In this document: positions 9,739 through 22,805 of the stretch, in pieces
Numbering within the stretch: position 1 is the first letter of the stretch
How the letters are laid out: every line of letters starts with the position of its first letter
NCBI RefSeq assembly: GCF_020509005.1
Contig: NC_063014.1
Span: 744,001-808,000, forward strand
Source of the DNA: Fulvia fulva
Lineage: Eukaryota > Ascomycota > Dothideomycetes > Mycosphaerellales > Mycosphaerellaceae
Direction: 5' to 3'
Length of the DNA: 64,000 nucleotides
Program-made: the position numbers and the translations under genes
Notes under the pieces: model-generated
Told to the model about the DNA's origin: nothing
Seen by the model: only the letters and a program-made list of their open reading frames with translations
Databases searched by the model: none

Positions 9739-11295
9739 CTAGTGAGAATGACCATGATCGTCGTGCGAGTTGTCATTGTTCTGCTGCTCAGGCGGGCAGC
9801 AGCTCTTGCCGCCGCCGCAGTTGTCGTTGCACTCTAGCAGACAGCTCTTGTCCATGCCGCGCATAGAGCCACTTCGCGAAGCGTCATTCGAGTTCTCTAC
9901 GTTTCCGCGGCCGTCGTCACTCTCCGAATCGTGGTGGAACTCTGGCTGGATGGTGAAAGAGTGGATGCCGTACTCGTGAAGGCACTCGCGGATGGCGGCT
10001 GCAAGCTGCATGTATCGTTGCGATCCTTCGCCCTTGAAGTTGAAAGTGACTCTGACATGGAGACTGGCAACGAGCTTGGTGTCGCTCAGCTGCCAAACGT
10101 GCAGGTGATGACAGCTCTCAACACCAGACAAGTCCTCTATGTCATCCCGGATGTCATCGACCTCAATGCCATGGGGAACGGCCTGGAGAAGGATTCTCGA
10201 AGCGGCCTTGCAAAGTGGAATTGCTGATGCCAGAATAATGCAGGTGATGACAAGCGAGATGGCAGGGTCGAAGTAGTAACGACCCTCAAACTTGGTCAAC
10301 CAGATGATGAGCGCAGTTGCAATGACACCGATGTTGCCTAGAGCATCGCCCACGACATGCAAGAAGATGCCCTTCATGTTGAGATCGCCGTGCGAGTGAC
10401 CACCGCCTCCCTTGCCGGCTTCTCTTGGTTGCGAATGCTTGTGGTCCTTGTGCTCGTTCGACTTGCGTGGTGCAGCAGAGACACCACCATAGCTGATCTT
10501 CTGGGCAGTTCCAGCCATCAATGGCTCGTATGCACTAGTGGATTCCACGCCTTCACGATCTGGCACGATCTCGGGTTCGCCCTCGTCAGAATCGATTGGT
10601 TCCATGTTGCTTGCGGCAATGATTGAGTTGCGGAAAGCTGCTGGACCAGGGTACTCGTCGTAGTTGATGAAGCCCTTCGAGCCTGCTTTGCTGTGTCCGC
10701 GCTTGCGCGGACTCACATCGGCTACAGCAGTAGAGCCACTAGCGTCTGTACCTGCCTCGCCGTGCGAGTGATCATGAGGCTCGTCTGTGTATGGTTCGTG
10801 GACGTGTCCAGCATGTCCCTCTTCAGCATCTCTTGCATCATGGCTGTGACCCGCTTCCGGACCGTGACTGTGTCCTCCATGGGCGTGGCCGTGATCGTGG
10901 AAAAGCGCGAGGCCAACGATATTCGAAGCAAGACCCAGGCATCCGACAATGAGCACGAGCTTGGGGTTTGACACGATCTGTGGCTCCACAAAGCGCTGAA
11001 TGGCATCCAGAAAGATGGTCACGCAAAGTGCCACTAAGAAGACACCGTTGACCAATGCTCCCAATGTCTCCGCGCGCTGGTATCCGTATGTGTACATCTT
11101 CGGCGCCGAAGTTTTGTTTGCCATCTTGACTGCCCAGAGACCGACACAGAGGGAGAGGACATCGTTAAGCATATGGAAAGAGTCGGCCACCAGGGCCAGA
11201 GAGTGTACGGCATAACCGGTGATGAGTTCGAGGAGGAAGAAGGCGCTGTCGATTACCAGCAGGATGATGATTCGCGTCGACTTGGAGAGGGCCAT
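9739..11295 (-). CDS. ZRC1: Vacuolar-type zinc transporter, CDF family (ZRC1/COT1-like)
   Basis: A 518-residue single-exon cation diffusion facilitator, expected to move Zn2+ (possibly Co2+) into the vacuole in exchange for protons. Six membrane segments are visible. The metal site is formed by HMLND in TM2 and HVVGD in TM5, the H-x3-D pairs of zinc-type CDF proteins. Between TM4 and TM5 lies a long loop rich in His (HDHGHAHGGHSHGPEAGHSH and later HKDHKHSQ), the usual zinc-sensing loop of this subfamily. The cytosolic C-terminal domain (PHGIEVDDI, HHLHVWQL) is complete and ends in a Cys/His tail (CLLECNDNCGGGKSCC, then HDDHGHSH), probably a further metal-binding segment. Divergent from the DUF202 gene. 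Confidence 0.93.
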   Translation of the reverse strand: MALSKSTRIIILLVIDSAFFLLELITGYAVHSLALVADSFHMLNDVLSLCVGLWAVKMANKTSAPKMYTYGYQRAETLGALVNGVFLVALCVTIFLDAIQRFVEPQIVSNPKLVLIVGCLGLASNIVGLALFHDHGHAHGGHSHGPEAGHSHDARDAEEGHAGHVHEPYTDEPHDHSHGEAGTDASGSTAVADVSPRKRGHSKAGSKGFINYDEYPGPAAFRNSIIAASNMEPIDSDEGEPEIVPDREGVESTSAYEPLMAGTAQKISYGGVSAAPRKSNEHKDHKHSQPREAGKGGGGHSHGDLNMKGIFLHVVGDALGNIGVIATALIIWLTKFEGRYYFDPAISLVITCIILASAIPLCKAASRILLQAVPHGIEVDDIRDDIEDLSGVESCHHLHVWQLSDTKLVASLHVRVTFNFKGEGSQRYMQLAAAIRECLHEYGIHSFTIQPEFHHDSESDDGRGNVENSNDASRSGSMRGMDKSCLLECNDNCGGGKSCCPPEQQNNDNSHDDHGHSH

Positions 11296-12401
11296 GTTGG
11301 TGTCGTTGGCGACCTGCTGGGTGGTATGCGCTGGCAGGTGGTGGTGAAGAGGTTGCCGAAGAAAAAAAAGGGCTCCAAGCTGGAGATGGAGGTGGAGGTG
11401 GTGAGAGTCGTATCGCAGGGAGCAGCTGTGTCTCTTTGTAATTTGTTTGCCCCCTGCTGTCGTGTTTTATCGAAGGACAATCCTGCTGTCTGCGTCAATG
11501 GTTGTTCCCGGTACCATGTTTTACAGAGCCACATACCAGTTTTTGCAGAAACTCAAATGCGAGCGCATCGAACGACTTCAAACGGCTCCGGAGGCGACCT
11601 GCCGGTGTCGCTGGTGACTGCCGGATGACTAAAGCTGTGCAATGTGCAGTCTGAAGTCACGATTCCAAAGCATTTGATCGTTCCACTCACTGCATTGAAT
11701 GCTCGGTGTAGAATCTTCGTCGACATTCACACGCCTGCCGCTGACAGTGTCTTGCCCCACCAAGAGCGCGTTCAGCAGCTTGCCATCCCTTTCAAAACTC
11801 ATCCGCGCTTGGCAGTTCGTCTACTCTGCAGGGATTCCTGGTATAGCGACAGTCCGAAGGTTCTGATTGTACAAATAAGCGAGCAGCTCTGTTGACACTC
11901 TAATCACGGAAACCTTCAAAGGGCAATGTTGCCTGCTCTGCGACGCAAAAGTCGACGTTGACTGGATTGCGTGATCGTGTACAACACTTGAACAACACCT
12001 TCACCAAGAATCGCCATCCAGTACGCTGCCACTAGTCACGGATGATACCGGCTTCTGCCTACCACAGACCGCTACTAACACGCTGAGTACAACCTCAAGC
12101 ATGGTTCTTATGTTTCCACGTTCTCCAGCCAAGCTCGATACTGTAGACTGTCCCACGGTCTTTGACCGAACATCGGATAAACTCCATCGCACCGCTTACC
12201 GGCACGAGCCCTTGCATCAGTCACATGTAGAAAGATGTCGTCCGCGGGGAGCAGCAGGCCGCAAACGGTGCACCTCAGGCGTTGATGAAAGTGAGGGAAG
12301 GAGCATCACTTCGAAGAACATCACGACGACCACCGGTATGAATTCAGCATCGGCAGTAAATACACCTCCATGACAACACCACCACCACCACCACCACCAC
12401 C
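11296..12401. promoter_or_regulatory. Divergent intergenic region, ZRC1-like / DUF202
   Basis: 1.1 kb between divergent starts at 11295 and 12402. It contains an (ACC)n microsatellite at about 12377-12401 directly against the DUF202 ATG. No gene seen; no specific factor site is claimed. Confidence 0.5.
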
Positions 12402-13688
12402 ATGGAGCAGCGACCCTCCCAACAGATCTCCGGAGACGCAATAAGACGAATTCCAGAGCCAGAACCAGTCCACATCCCCGACGACGGACGAGAAGCAATC
12501 AACCTCCCCCAAGTCGCGGGTCCCGGATCCAGACACAAGAACAATCCAAATCCACCATCCGCAGACATCGCCGCTCATCAGCACTGGTATGACCTTGTCC
12601 GCAAGTTTTGGAGGAACCATGTACGACTGTCTGTGCCTCACGTCGATTGCAGAGATCACCTAGGTAAGTGGCCGTCATGGTTATACTCAGCGCTGCATCA
12701 GGAAGGTTGCGAGCCTTCCGCAGCGGAAGCATACACACTGCCTGCCTATGTCATGACTTGCTTCGGTGAGCATTTCATACGTTCAATGCTTCTACTGGTC
12801 TGTTCTCAGCTGGGGCATCAACCATCGAAGCCCTACATATAGGCTATAGCGCCTGAAACGGACTCGCGCCCGATCCTGGCATGGCATCCTAGGCCATCGA
12901 CGGACGAGTTTCAGCATGGCAGGCAAGCGACTCCTCGCCCCGTCTGCAGACTACAGCAGACTGTCTTGGAACTGCAATGCGCGAAAACTCGAATTGAGAC
13001 ACCAGGAGCGCCTTCTCAAAATCCTCCCTCGAAGTAAACGCCAAGCTCAAGTCCAAGCACTTGCTACTGTCGTAGCGTCGACATCTGAGACAAAAGACCA
13101 TATCCCTACCCATAAGACGGACTGCACTCCGTTGCTTGCACCCTCACACTACATCCGGGACTGCACTCCTTTACTTGCACATCCACACTGCATCCGCCTC
13201 CTTCACCCGCTACTCCCTCATCAAAATGAATCAACCGTACTAACACCTCCCCTCCCAGCCAACGAACGCACCTTCCTCGGCTACCTCCGCACCTCCGTAG
13301 CCCTCTCCATGCTCGGCGTAATCGTCGCCCAACTCTACCGCCTCCAACACCACCCGTCCCCCTCTCCAATCTTTGGCTACTTCATCCTCTCCAAACCCAT
13401 CTCCGCCATCCTCCAATGCTCAGCCCTCGGCATGGCGATCTTGGGCGCCATCCGCTACTTCCGCCAACAGGCCGCGATGGCACGCGGGAAAGTTCACGCA
13501 GGCGGTTGGGAAGTTATGGTGATTGTGGTGTTTTCAAGCTTGGTAGGTCGGTATTGGTGTTGGGTGGTTCGAAGAGAGTTTGGACATTTGAAGTGACATG
13601 GGAAGCTAATTTGCATGACTTGCGCTTTTAGTTGTTGCTTGTGCTTTTGGCGCTGCATGTTGCGGTTGACATTTACAAGGCGGGATGA
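12402..13688 (+). CDS. DUF202 membrane protein, 200 aa, three exons
   Basis: Model: exons 12402-12663, 13259-13542 and 13632-13688. Intron 1 (12664-13258, 595 bp) has GTAAGT and ends with a strong branch/acceptor (GTACTAACACC then CCCAG). Intron 2 (13543-13631) has GTAGGT and TTTTAG. Splicing yields PHVDCRDHL joined to ANERTFLGYLRTSVALSMLG, the typical entry into the DUF202 domain. Three membrane segments follow: SVALSMLGVIVAQL, PISAILQCSALGMAILGAI and VFSSLLLLVLLALHVAV. The motif ARGKVHAGGWE between segments 2 and 3 is also typical. Fungal relatives are small vacuolar or plasma-membrane proteins without a settled function. The first intron is about ten times the size of its neighbours and contains a 39-bp tandem duplication. 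Confidence 0.85.
13119..13196. repeat. 39-bp tandem duplication inside an intron
   Basis: Two adjacent 39-bp copies (13119-13157 and 13158-13196), both starting GGACTGCACTCC and ending CATCCG, with several mismatches. They lie within the long first intron of the DUF202 gene. Confidence 0.8.
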
Positions 13689-16510
13689 TACCGCTAGGGT
13701 ATTGGAGTACTGCGGTGCGGTCAGATTGGATGGTCGATTTGGTTGGATTGAGGGTCTCGGGCGGTACACTGCAGGTTTAAGGTTGTCATCAATCAAGCAT
13801 TGACTTCATCCTTCACTCGTCCGCGAGGAGTTGCCCTACAAGTGTTCCAGCGTCATACTCTTGATCTTTGCGACGAGCTGTGCCGATCTTTGGCGTCAAG
13901 CAGGATTGCAACGGTCAACTGCATTGTTGAGATCCAGGGAGAGCTGCAAACGCTGACTTTTGGCGACAAGAAAGATGTCGGTCCAAGGACCAGTCAGTCC
14001 TCCGGAGCTCTGATAAAGACCGCCGCAGCAAGTCATTCGTCGGTTCATGGACTGACATCACGCAGCCGTGGCAGCTTCGTCACGATCGATGGCAAGAAAG
14101 AGCGAACTGGACGACAATGGTATTGGATGGTCCGGGGTCTCGCAGCCCTATCTTGTGGGTTGCAACCAGATCCAGTGCCGAGGGAACGGGAGTCGGTTGA
14201 CTCCAACGTGTATCAAGGGAAAGCTCCAGTGCTTGGGCGGAACGACAACGTTGTTCTAGCCAGTGCGATGATCAATGCTGCTTCTCGTGCAAGCCCCGAC
14301 GCCTGGGTGTACAGTGCCCAAGTACCAGCGATTGACTACTCGACTTCGGCTGTTGCATGCAGGCCAAGCTCTGTATGCCGCGTAGTTGGATATGCATGGC
14401 ATAGCATCAGTAGGACATGGATCTCAAACGATCCAGGAAAGCCTCACCTTGAGCAACGAATATGCGTGTCATGGCGGCATTCAAGGCCGAGTTTAGGCCT
14501 GATTAACATCCACTCGTCACCGATGGAGCCTCCTCGCTTTTCGGTCCATGTGTATCGTGCCGTGGAAACACCAGTCCGCAGACCAAGCGCAAGCGATAAC
14601 GTGATCGTCATCTTGCCGTGGTGGAGGCAGTGGAGGCACCGGGGAACGACATGGATGCGCATCCTGGGAAAAAGTTACCTAAAGTCGGACACGATCGGTC
14701 GACGTCTGTTGGGCTATGTGATTGGGAGAACGAGTGTGACGAGTTGTGTTCTTCGCCAGCGCGTAGAAGACTGTTGTAGCCAACGACGTATGTTGCATAT
14801 TGAACATGACGCCGCACAGTGCAATTACCGAGACAAGTGTCTGCACGGCTTGGACGTTGTGTTGCATGCAGTAGTCATCTTACCAAAACTGGAAACGTGT
14901 TCCTTCGTGCTTTAGTGGCATAGAAAAAGTGAGGCCTTCCCGGGCCATAGTCGCCAAGTATATTGAAAGTCCTGGAAAAGCTGTTGTCGATAGTTGCCAT
15001 GCGATTTGGACGTCCTGAAATTGACGATGAAGCGTTCAAGGCCGATGCCCAACTCAGCCAGTACGGCGCGACGTAGTCATTCTGCAAGATCGATTGGGAC
15101 TTTGGAAGGACGTGTCTGGCACCAATATGAGTGCTTATAGGGCTGCAGGAGCAGCTATTCGACCACGCGAGATTGCGCTAGGAGCACGTTAGCAGGCCAG
15201 ACAGCTCAATGTGGCGTCACTCAGGAACGCGACAGAGGCAATTTTACCCGCCATGTCAAGGCGCGCACAGCTGGTGATGAATTTGGCGTGTCGACGACTC
15301 AGCGTGCATGTTGCGGATGCGCTTCGATAACGCTACAGAGTACAACATGCCTGCTTGTGACGCGCTGCGTTTCCGTGAGACAGCCCCACCTGCTGTGAGA
15401 GGCATGTTTGGCATACGAAGCTGGTCCGGATGTGACACTGGATACGATCAGACGCACGGAGGTGCCAAATCCTTTTCGCGTGGAGGCCTTGGGTGGGCGT
15501 GATGCGTCAAGCATTATCGTGGCTCGGTAGTCGCAGATCGAGCCGCTCGACGGCAGCAGCAGCGTCTCTCCAGATCTCATCAGCGGCGGACGCGGCAATG
15601 CGGAAGTGTAGGCGCCTGCGTGCATTTGCATGAGGAGGCTGCCTGTCACGACGGACGTCGAATCGGGATGTCCAGTGCTCCCGAAAGAGACGTTCGAATG
15701 AGAGGTGCCAGTTGTGTTTTCTTCGGAATGCAGGGATTGATCCTAGCGCCGCACGCTAGAGCCTCGGCATTGGCAAGAACGCTGAGTGGCTGCGATCACG
15801 ACGAGTAAAGGTCCGACGTGGGCAGTTTTGCGTGTGGCCAACATGGCTTCGCACTCCCCCTCTGCGTCAACAAGGGTCGTGTCGTCTTCACAGCTCGACT
15901 GGTATGGAAACACAGTACCTCCCCGTCCCGTCTGTCTGGGCCCTGCGGCGCGGTCTCATCCTGCTAACCCATCGCAGCGGTGGCAGCGACATGGTAGGTC
16001 GATATGCTCCTAGTTTGTCGCGTGCAGGAGGCGTGCTGCATCCATTGAGGCGGCTCACATCACTTCCTCTGCTCTTACTGACTGTCAGCTACCTGTCGCT
16101 CGCTGAACGCATCATACTGCCCATTCCCTCTCACGGTCCTTCTTCAGCTACGCTCGTCGTCTGCTCAGACACCACCTTCCTTTCTTTTGGGGTCTTGCAG
16201 TATCCGTGTTCTGACCATATACACCCTGCGGTCCTGACCGACGCTTCATTCGACTCCATCCCACGATCTGTAATATCTGGCCTACGACCCTGGACCTCGC
16301 CATACGATGGACGATTGAGAACGAGTTCGATAGACTGGTCTCCAGCGGCGATTGAAGATCCGGATGTGACATTGGCTGACATCAGCACTTTTACAGCTGG
16401 GCTGGATCATAAGTCTGACATCGCACGGGAGTCCAGTTGAAGGCTACGGGCCGCGCTGAGGCTGGGAGCTGAAAGCACAGGGTTTGGCATCAGCATTTTC
16501 ATGAGTCGAC
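13689..16510. other. 2.8-kb gene-poor interval
   Basis: Apart from the open frame 13800-14915 (separate entry), I see no supported gene here. A 202-codon frame at 15832-16440 has no protein-like character. The right end is the upstream region of the 7TM receptor. Confidence 0.5.
13800..14915 (+). CDS. Unexplained 371-codon open frame
   Basis: An uninterrupted frame of this length is unlikely by chance at this base composition. No real gene in another frame explains it: the opposite-strand frames here are under 80 codons. The product is not recognised. It is rich in Arg, Ser, Val and Cys with many Trp, has no signal peptide, membrane segment or repeat, and looks more like translated non-coding DNA than a conserved protein. 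It may be an orphan gene, a decayed gene or an accident. Confidence 0.25.
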   Translation: MTSSFTRPRGVALQVFQRHTLDLCDELCRSLASSRIATVNCIVEIQGELQTLTFGDKKDVGPRTSQSSGALIKTAAASHSSVHGLTSRSRGSFVTIDGKKERTGRQWYWMVRGLAALSCGLQPDPVPRERESVDSNVYQGKAPVLGRNDNVVLASAMINAASRASPDAWVYSAQVPAIDYSTSAVACRPSSVCRVVGYAWHSISRTWISNDPGKPHLEQRICVSWRHSRPSLGLINIHSSPMEPPRFSVHVYRAVETPVRRPSASDNVIVILPWWRQWRHRGTTWMRILGKSYLKSDTIGRRLLGYVIGRTSVTSCVLRQRVEDCCSQRRMLHIEHDAAQCNYRDKCLHGLDVVLHAVVILPKLETCSFVL

Positions 16511-18424
16511 ATGGCGCGCAACTCGACCGTGTCTGATCTTTCAGGCAACTGCGTTGCGCCTTTCTTGGATGCCTCGAAGTTTGGTGACAATGGATGTAAG
16601 TATTCATTGGGAAGTAGCTTGGCTCAGGACTGATCATCGAAAGTTGTATCCGGACGATTCTGCGCCACGATAGGCGAGCTAGCAGCATCACCATCATGCT
16701 GTCTACCTTGTCCAGCAACCGAATGGGCATACTCTACCAGGTTTCATACCTACGGCATCGTCTCAGAATGGCTCAACGTGGTCGGCCTTATACTTCTGGT
16801 ATTCATGCTGCTATCTTATGCCTTCTTGCCAGCTCAGGAGACACGGAAACACTACCTCAGCGTCTGCTTGGTCATTGCTCTAGCGATGATCGCACTGGGC
16901 TTTACCATACCACTTAGCGCAAAGCCCGATCAGTGCTATGATGAGATAACACCCAACGACATGTACTCATCGCTGGAATGTGCGTGGTCTGGTGCTTTCA
17001 TTATAGCCGGAGGCCTCACGGCAGGCATGTGGATCTTCCTTCGCGCGCTATCAATGAACTTGCAGATCTGCTGGGACATTGTTCCCGGACGCAAGTTCTT
17101 CTATGCTTCGCAACTAGCTGGCTGGGGCATTCCAGCGGTTCTCTTCGCTACTACTATAACGGTGACTGGAGTCAGCTTTCGCTTCGGATCGGCATGTCAT
17201 GTCAACCACAAGAACTCCATGGCGGACTTCTGGGGACCTTTGCTGGCCATGGCAGGTGGCGCCGGGTTGTTGCAGCTCTACACCTTCGGCTACTGTATTC
17301 ATGTCTACCTCAAGAACCTCTGGTCCGACCAGGCCGACATGTCCACCAATGCATCTAGCAACGGTGGTACGTCTCGCGTCGGGAGTGTACGCGCGCAGAC
17401 TGCTCGGGCCGTCTATCGCCGCCTCAAGAAGGTATTGTGGCTACAGTGGCGAGGCATCTGCATTGTCAGCATCATCCTGATCGACGTCATCTTCTTCTCC
17501 ATCGTGTTTGTCTATCTGGACGGCATGCAGCAGAGCGCCGTGAACGACCTGGTCAGAGTCAGGCCATGGCTTGTGTGCTTGGCGATCAACCCTACGGACA
17601 AAGACAAATGTCTCCATCTCGTGCAAGGTTGGCTGGTCAACGAGTCGGTGGTAGCGGCTGTGTTGTTCATGCTTGCGCTTGCTGGACTACAGGCCTTCGT
17701 CATGCTGACAAGGCCAACAGTATTCGTGGCCTGGGTCAACTTCATTCGATCGAAGGTCACGAACAAGAGACAGGAGTTCGTGAGCCTCGATGCGAAACCC
17801 GACATCATGCGCAGCAACTCCAAGCATCAGCTCCTGCGCCTACAGCGAGGCCATCAAGCGACCACGTTCGAGATACAGGGCAAGCCAGACCATGTGATCA
17901 CGATGGACGAGCTGGATATGAAGACCTTCAGCCCGATTAACTCACCCGACGAATCGTACAAAAGTCCGATCCACGGCTACCGAGACTCACCCTCTCTGGA
18001 CGAGTCAGGGCCATGGGACAGCAGTCAGACGATGTCATCACATCAACAAACGGCACGAGGGCAAATACCATCACAATATGTAGACCGCATAACACCCTCC
18101 CCAGCTGGCAACGGCCCGCCCAGCCCAACTGCTGCAACATATTCCTCACGACTCGACGTTCAACGAACACCACAACACAACGACTACTTCGCACAGAACA
18201 CAAGAGCGATACCGAGCGAAGGAAGACGCTATAACGCACCAAACTCAAGCTTCTCAGCACCCAACGCTCCTTCAAGAGCAAGCAGCACGAAATCCGTAAC
18301 CTTCGAGCCGAGAGAGTACTACTACACCCACGACCTAACCCTCAGTCCACCCAGCGAAGCAGGCGAAATCGAAGACATCTCCTCGCAAGGCTTTCCCATA
18401 CGTCGAAACTTCGAGAGGCGGTGA
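16511..18424 (+). CDS. Seven-transmembrane receptor, Frizzled/secretin-like fungal GPCR, 621 aa
   Basis: Model: exon 1 16511-16595, intron 16596-16643 (48 bp, GTAAGT..GAAAG), exon 2 16644-18424. An in-frame TGA at 16502 fixes the start. Splicing adds an extracellular N-terminus with paired cysteines (GNCVAP, GRFCATIGE, then CCLPCP at 47-52), the hallmark of this receptor group. Seven membrane segments follow. TM1 starts near 65. An extracellular loop carries DQCYD and LECAW, and another has SACHVNH. Between TM5 and TM6 runs a basic loop (YRRLKKVLWLQWRG). The C-terminal tail, about 200 residues rich in Ser, Thr, Asn and Pro, is cytosolic and likely phosphorylated. Expected role: plasma-membrane sensing of an unknown ligand. 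Whether it couples to G proteins is not shown by sequence. Confidence 0.82.
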
Positions 18425-19421
18425 TATAGATTACACCTAGACAGCGCATACATGATACGATAACGTTCGAAGACCGAGAGGATCTACCTGTCTGATCTGT
18501 GCGAGAGAAAAAGGAATGGCTGTCACGATTGAGCGAAACCCCGAAAGTGTGCATGTACCCCAGGGGATGTAAGCAAAAGGTGGGGGCGACGATACACTGC
18601 ACATATTACGATAGGAAATGGAGCAATCCATGGAAAAGGAAACGGAACGCGATGGAGGCATAGAACTGGGCAGAGCTATAAGGCAGGGCAGGACTGAACA
18701 TGTTGGAATAGGATAAGGATGGAGCTAAGAGATGATTGAGATGTTGATGAAATATGATACCCCTTCATGCAACAACGCCAACGCCACCAATTGTTTCGGC
18801 TATTTGTAGATTTTCCCAGAGATCGAAACGAAAAAGTATCCTTCAAAATCACAATCACTTCACACTTCAGCTTGACATACAGCATAGTACACAGTTCTTA
18901 CAACCCCTGTCATCCGACTTTACCCTTGCGAGTACCAAAAAGCTCGCTTCAGTTACTTGAACAGGTATAGCAGCACGACAGGGGCTGTAAGATCTCTGCA
19001 CTGGACTGTAAATGAGCAATCATAACCTTGAGAGGAGAATCTGTATTGCATTACACATCCAAGCAAGAAACGACACTAACGTACACATCCATCTTCACAC
19101 ACACACGCTCAACTACACCTCCTGTCATATGCATGCATGCCATAACAACCACCCCGTCGCCTCCTGCGCCACATACTCCGCCCAGTGCAAAGTAGAAGAG
19201 CGCCCATATAGTACCACTGAGGAGTATCTTCTGTATGTAATAAGACATGAGTAGTCGCCACTTGCCATCCTACTCGAACCCAATCGAGCGGAGAAAGAAG
19301 CCTCGGGCGTAATATCCGTACATGAAGGGACGCGCTTTTTTCGCCATCTGCACAATTTTTCCTCGTGCGCAGTCGCTGGGTATAAACATCAAAAACAGAG
19401 CATTAGACAAGACTAAGCTGT
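18425..19421. other. Convergent intergenic region, 1 kb
   Basis: Between the 3' ends of the 7TM receptor (+) and SSC1 (-). It holds a short CA repeat (19096-19106) and T-rich runs; no gene seen. Confidence 0.6.
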
Positions 19422-21605
<2,184 letters not shown>

Positions 21606-22805
21606 GATGGCGGTATTAGCACACTATGATACACACAACGAAGGAAGGATGAATTGATGGGCGCAAAAGGTTGATGGAGCGCAAAGGGAGATGGAAAGTG
21701 ATGAAGCGACTGACGCCGACGAACTTTTACGAGCATCGTCAAGGAGCTGCAGCGGAAACACCCGGCACGCCAGTTCTCGGCTTCGGCTTCCTTGCCACGA
21801 CTTCGATGGTTCTATGAGTTTCTTTGCGCTCGCTCCGTCGCAGTCCATCACAACATCATTGCAGTACTAATGCGCCGTCGCTCTGGACACGATATACCAC
21901 TGGTGCAAGCATTTGGCAACACTGATTCACAATTAGCTCAGCCGTGACAGCGACAGCGACATCACATCTGCTCACTGCCGGGAATAATGCACCGGGAACG
22001 ATGCCGAAAGACCTCTGATGTTGTCTTCTGCAAGGCATATCGAACATGACCTTCGCTAAATGGCCAGGTCTCATTGTAGAAATGAGGCTGTACCAATCCG
22101 GTACTTATGCTGCATCAAACAATTGTCGTCGAACAGTACATCGAACGAGTCCTCGCCTCCAGACTGTCCTCTCTTCCAGGCCCTGTATGTTCTTGGTCCA
22201 GGGAACTGCGAGACCATCGAAATCGTCTTGCCGGCCACCCTCTGGAGTGTAAGACCTTTTAAGCAGTGTTGTCTCGCCTGCAGCAGCGTTCTGGAAGTGG
22301 AGAACGTGGAGGCGACCTTCGTCCCAAGAGATTGCAGCGATTCTCGGATCGTCAAATTTGTTGAAAGTGAGATCTTGATGATACCATTGCTGCGCATGGT
22401 AAGTTTTGAGCTTTTCATGTCGAGGAGAGAGTCACAGAGGTGGCCCGTGGTGCTCCTTGGCGGTAACGATGCTCTTGCTGCAACACAGAAGCAGGCACTC
22501 CGAGCATAACCAATACAGGTGCAATAGTCATACGGCAGCTCGCTTACTCGCCTTCGAGTGCACTTAGAAGCTCGTCCAAACTGCTTTGTGATTTATGGTG
22601 GCAACCACAGTGGCTAAGTGACTGAATGATGATATTCTGGCTACCGTGAATCCATACGACCCAACGCTGTCCTACCCCATAGTCAGATCGAGTGTATTTA
22701 CCTAACACGACGCCGCCACCATGTTGTGGCACACAGCAGCTTCGAGCTCAGCTATGATGTACCGAAGCACAAGCTCAAGCTCTAGACGGTGATACCACCC
22801 GTGGC
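21606..22805. other. Intergenic, 1.2 kb
   Basis: Upstream of SSC1 and downstream of the propeller-protein gene (both minus). No supported gene; the open frames here (up to 149 codons at 22060) lack protein character. Confidence 0.55.

Noticed and set aside
15832..16440. 202-codon plus-strand frame
   Set aside because: Length is within chance expectation for the window, composition is not protein-like, and it is not linked in frame to the 7TM receptor exon.
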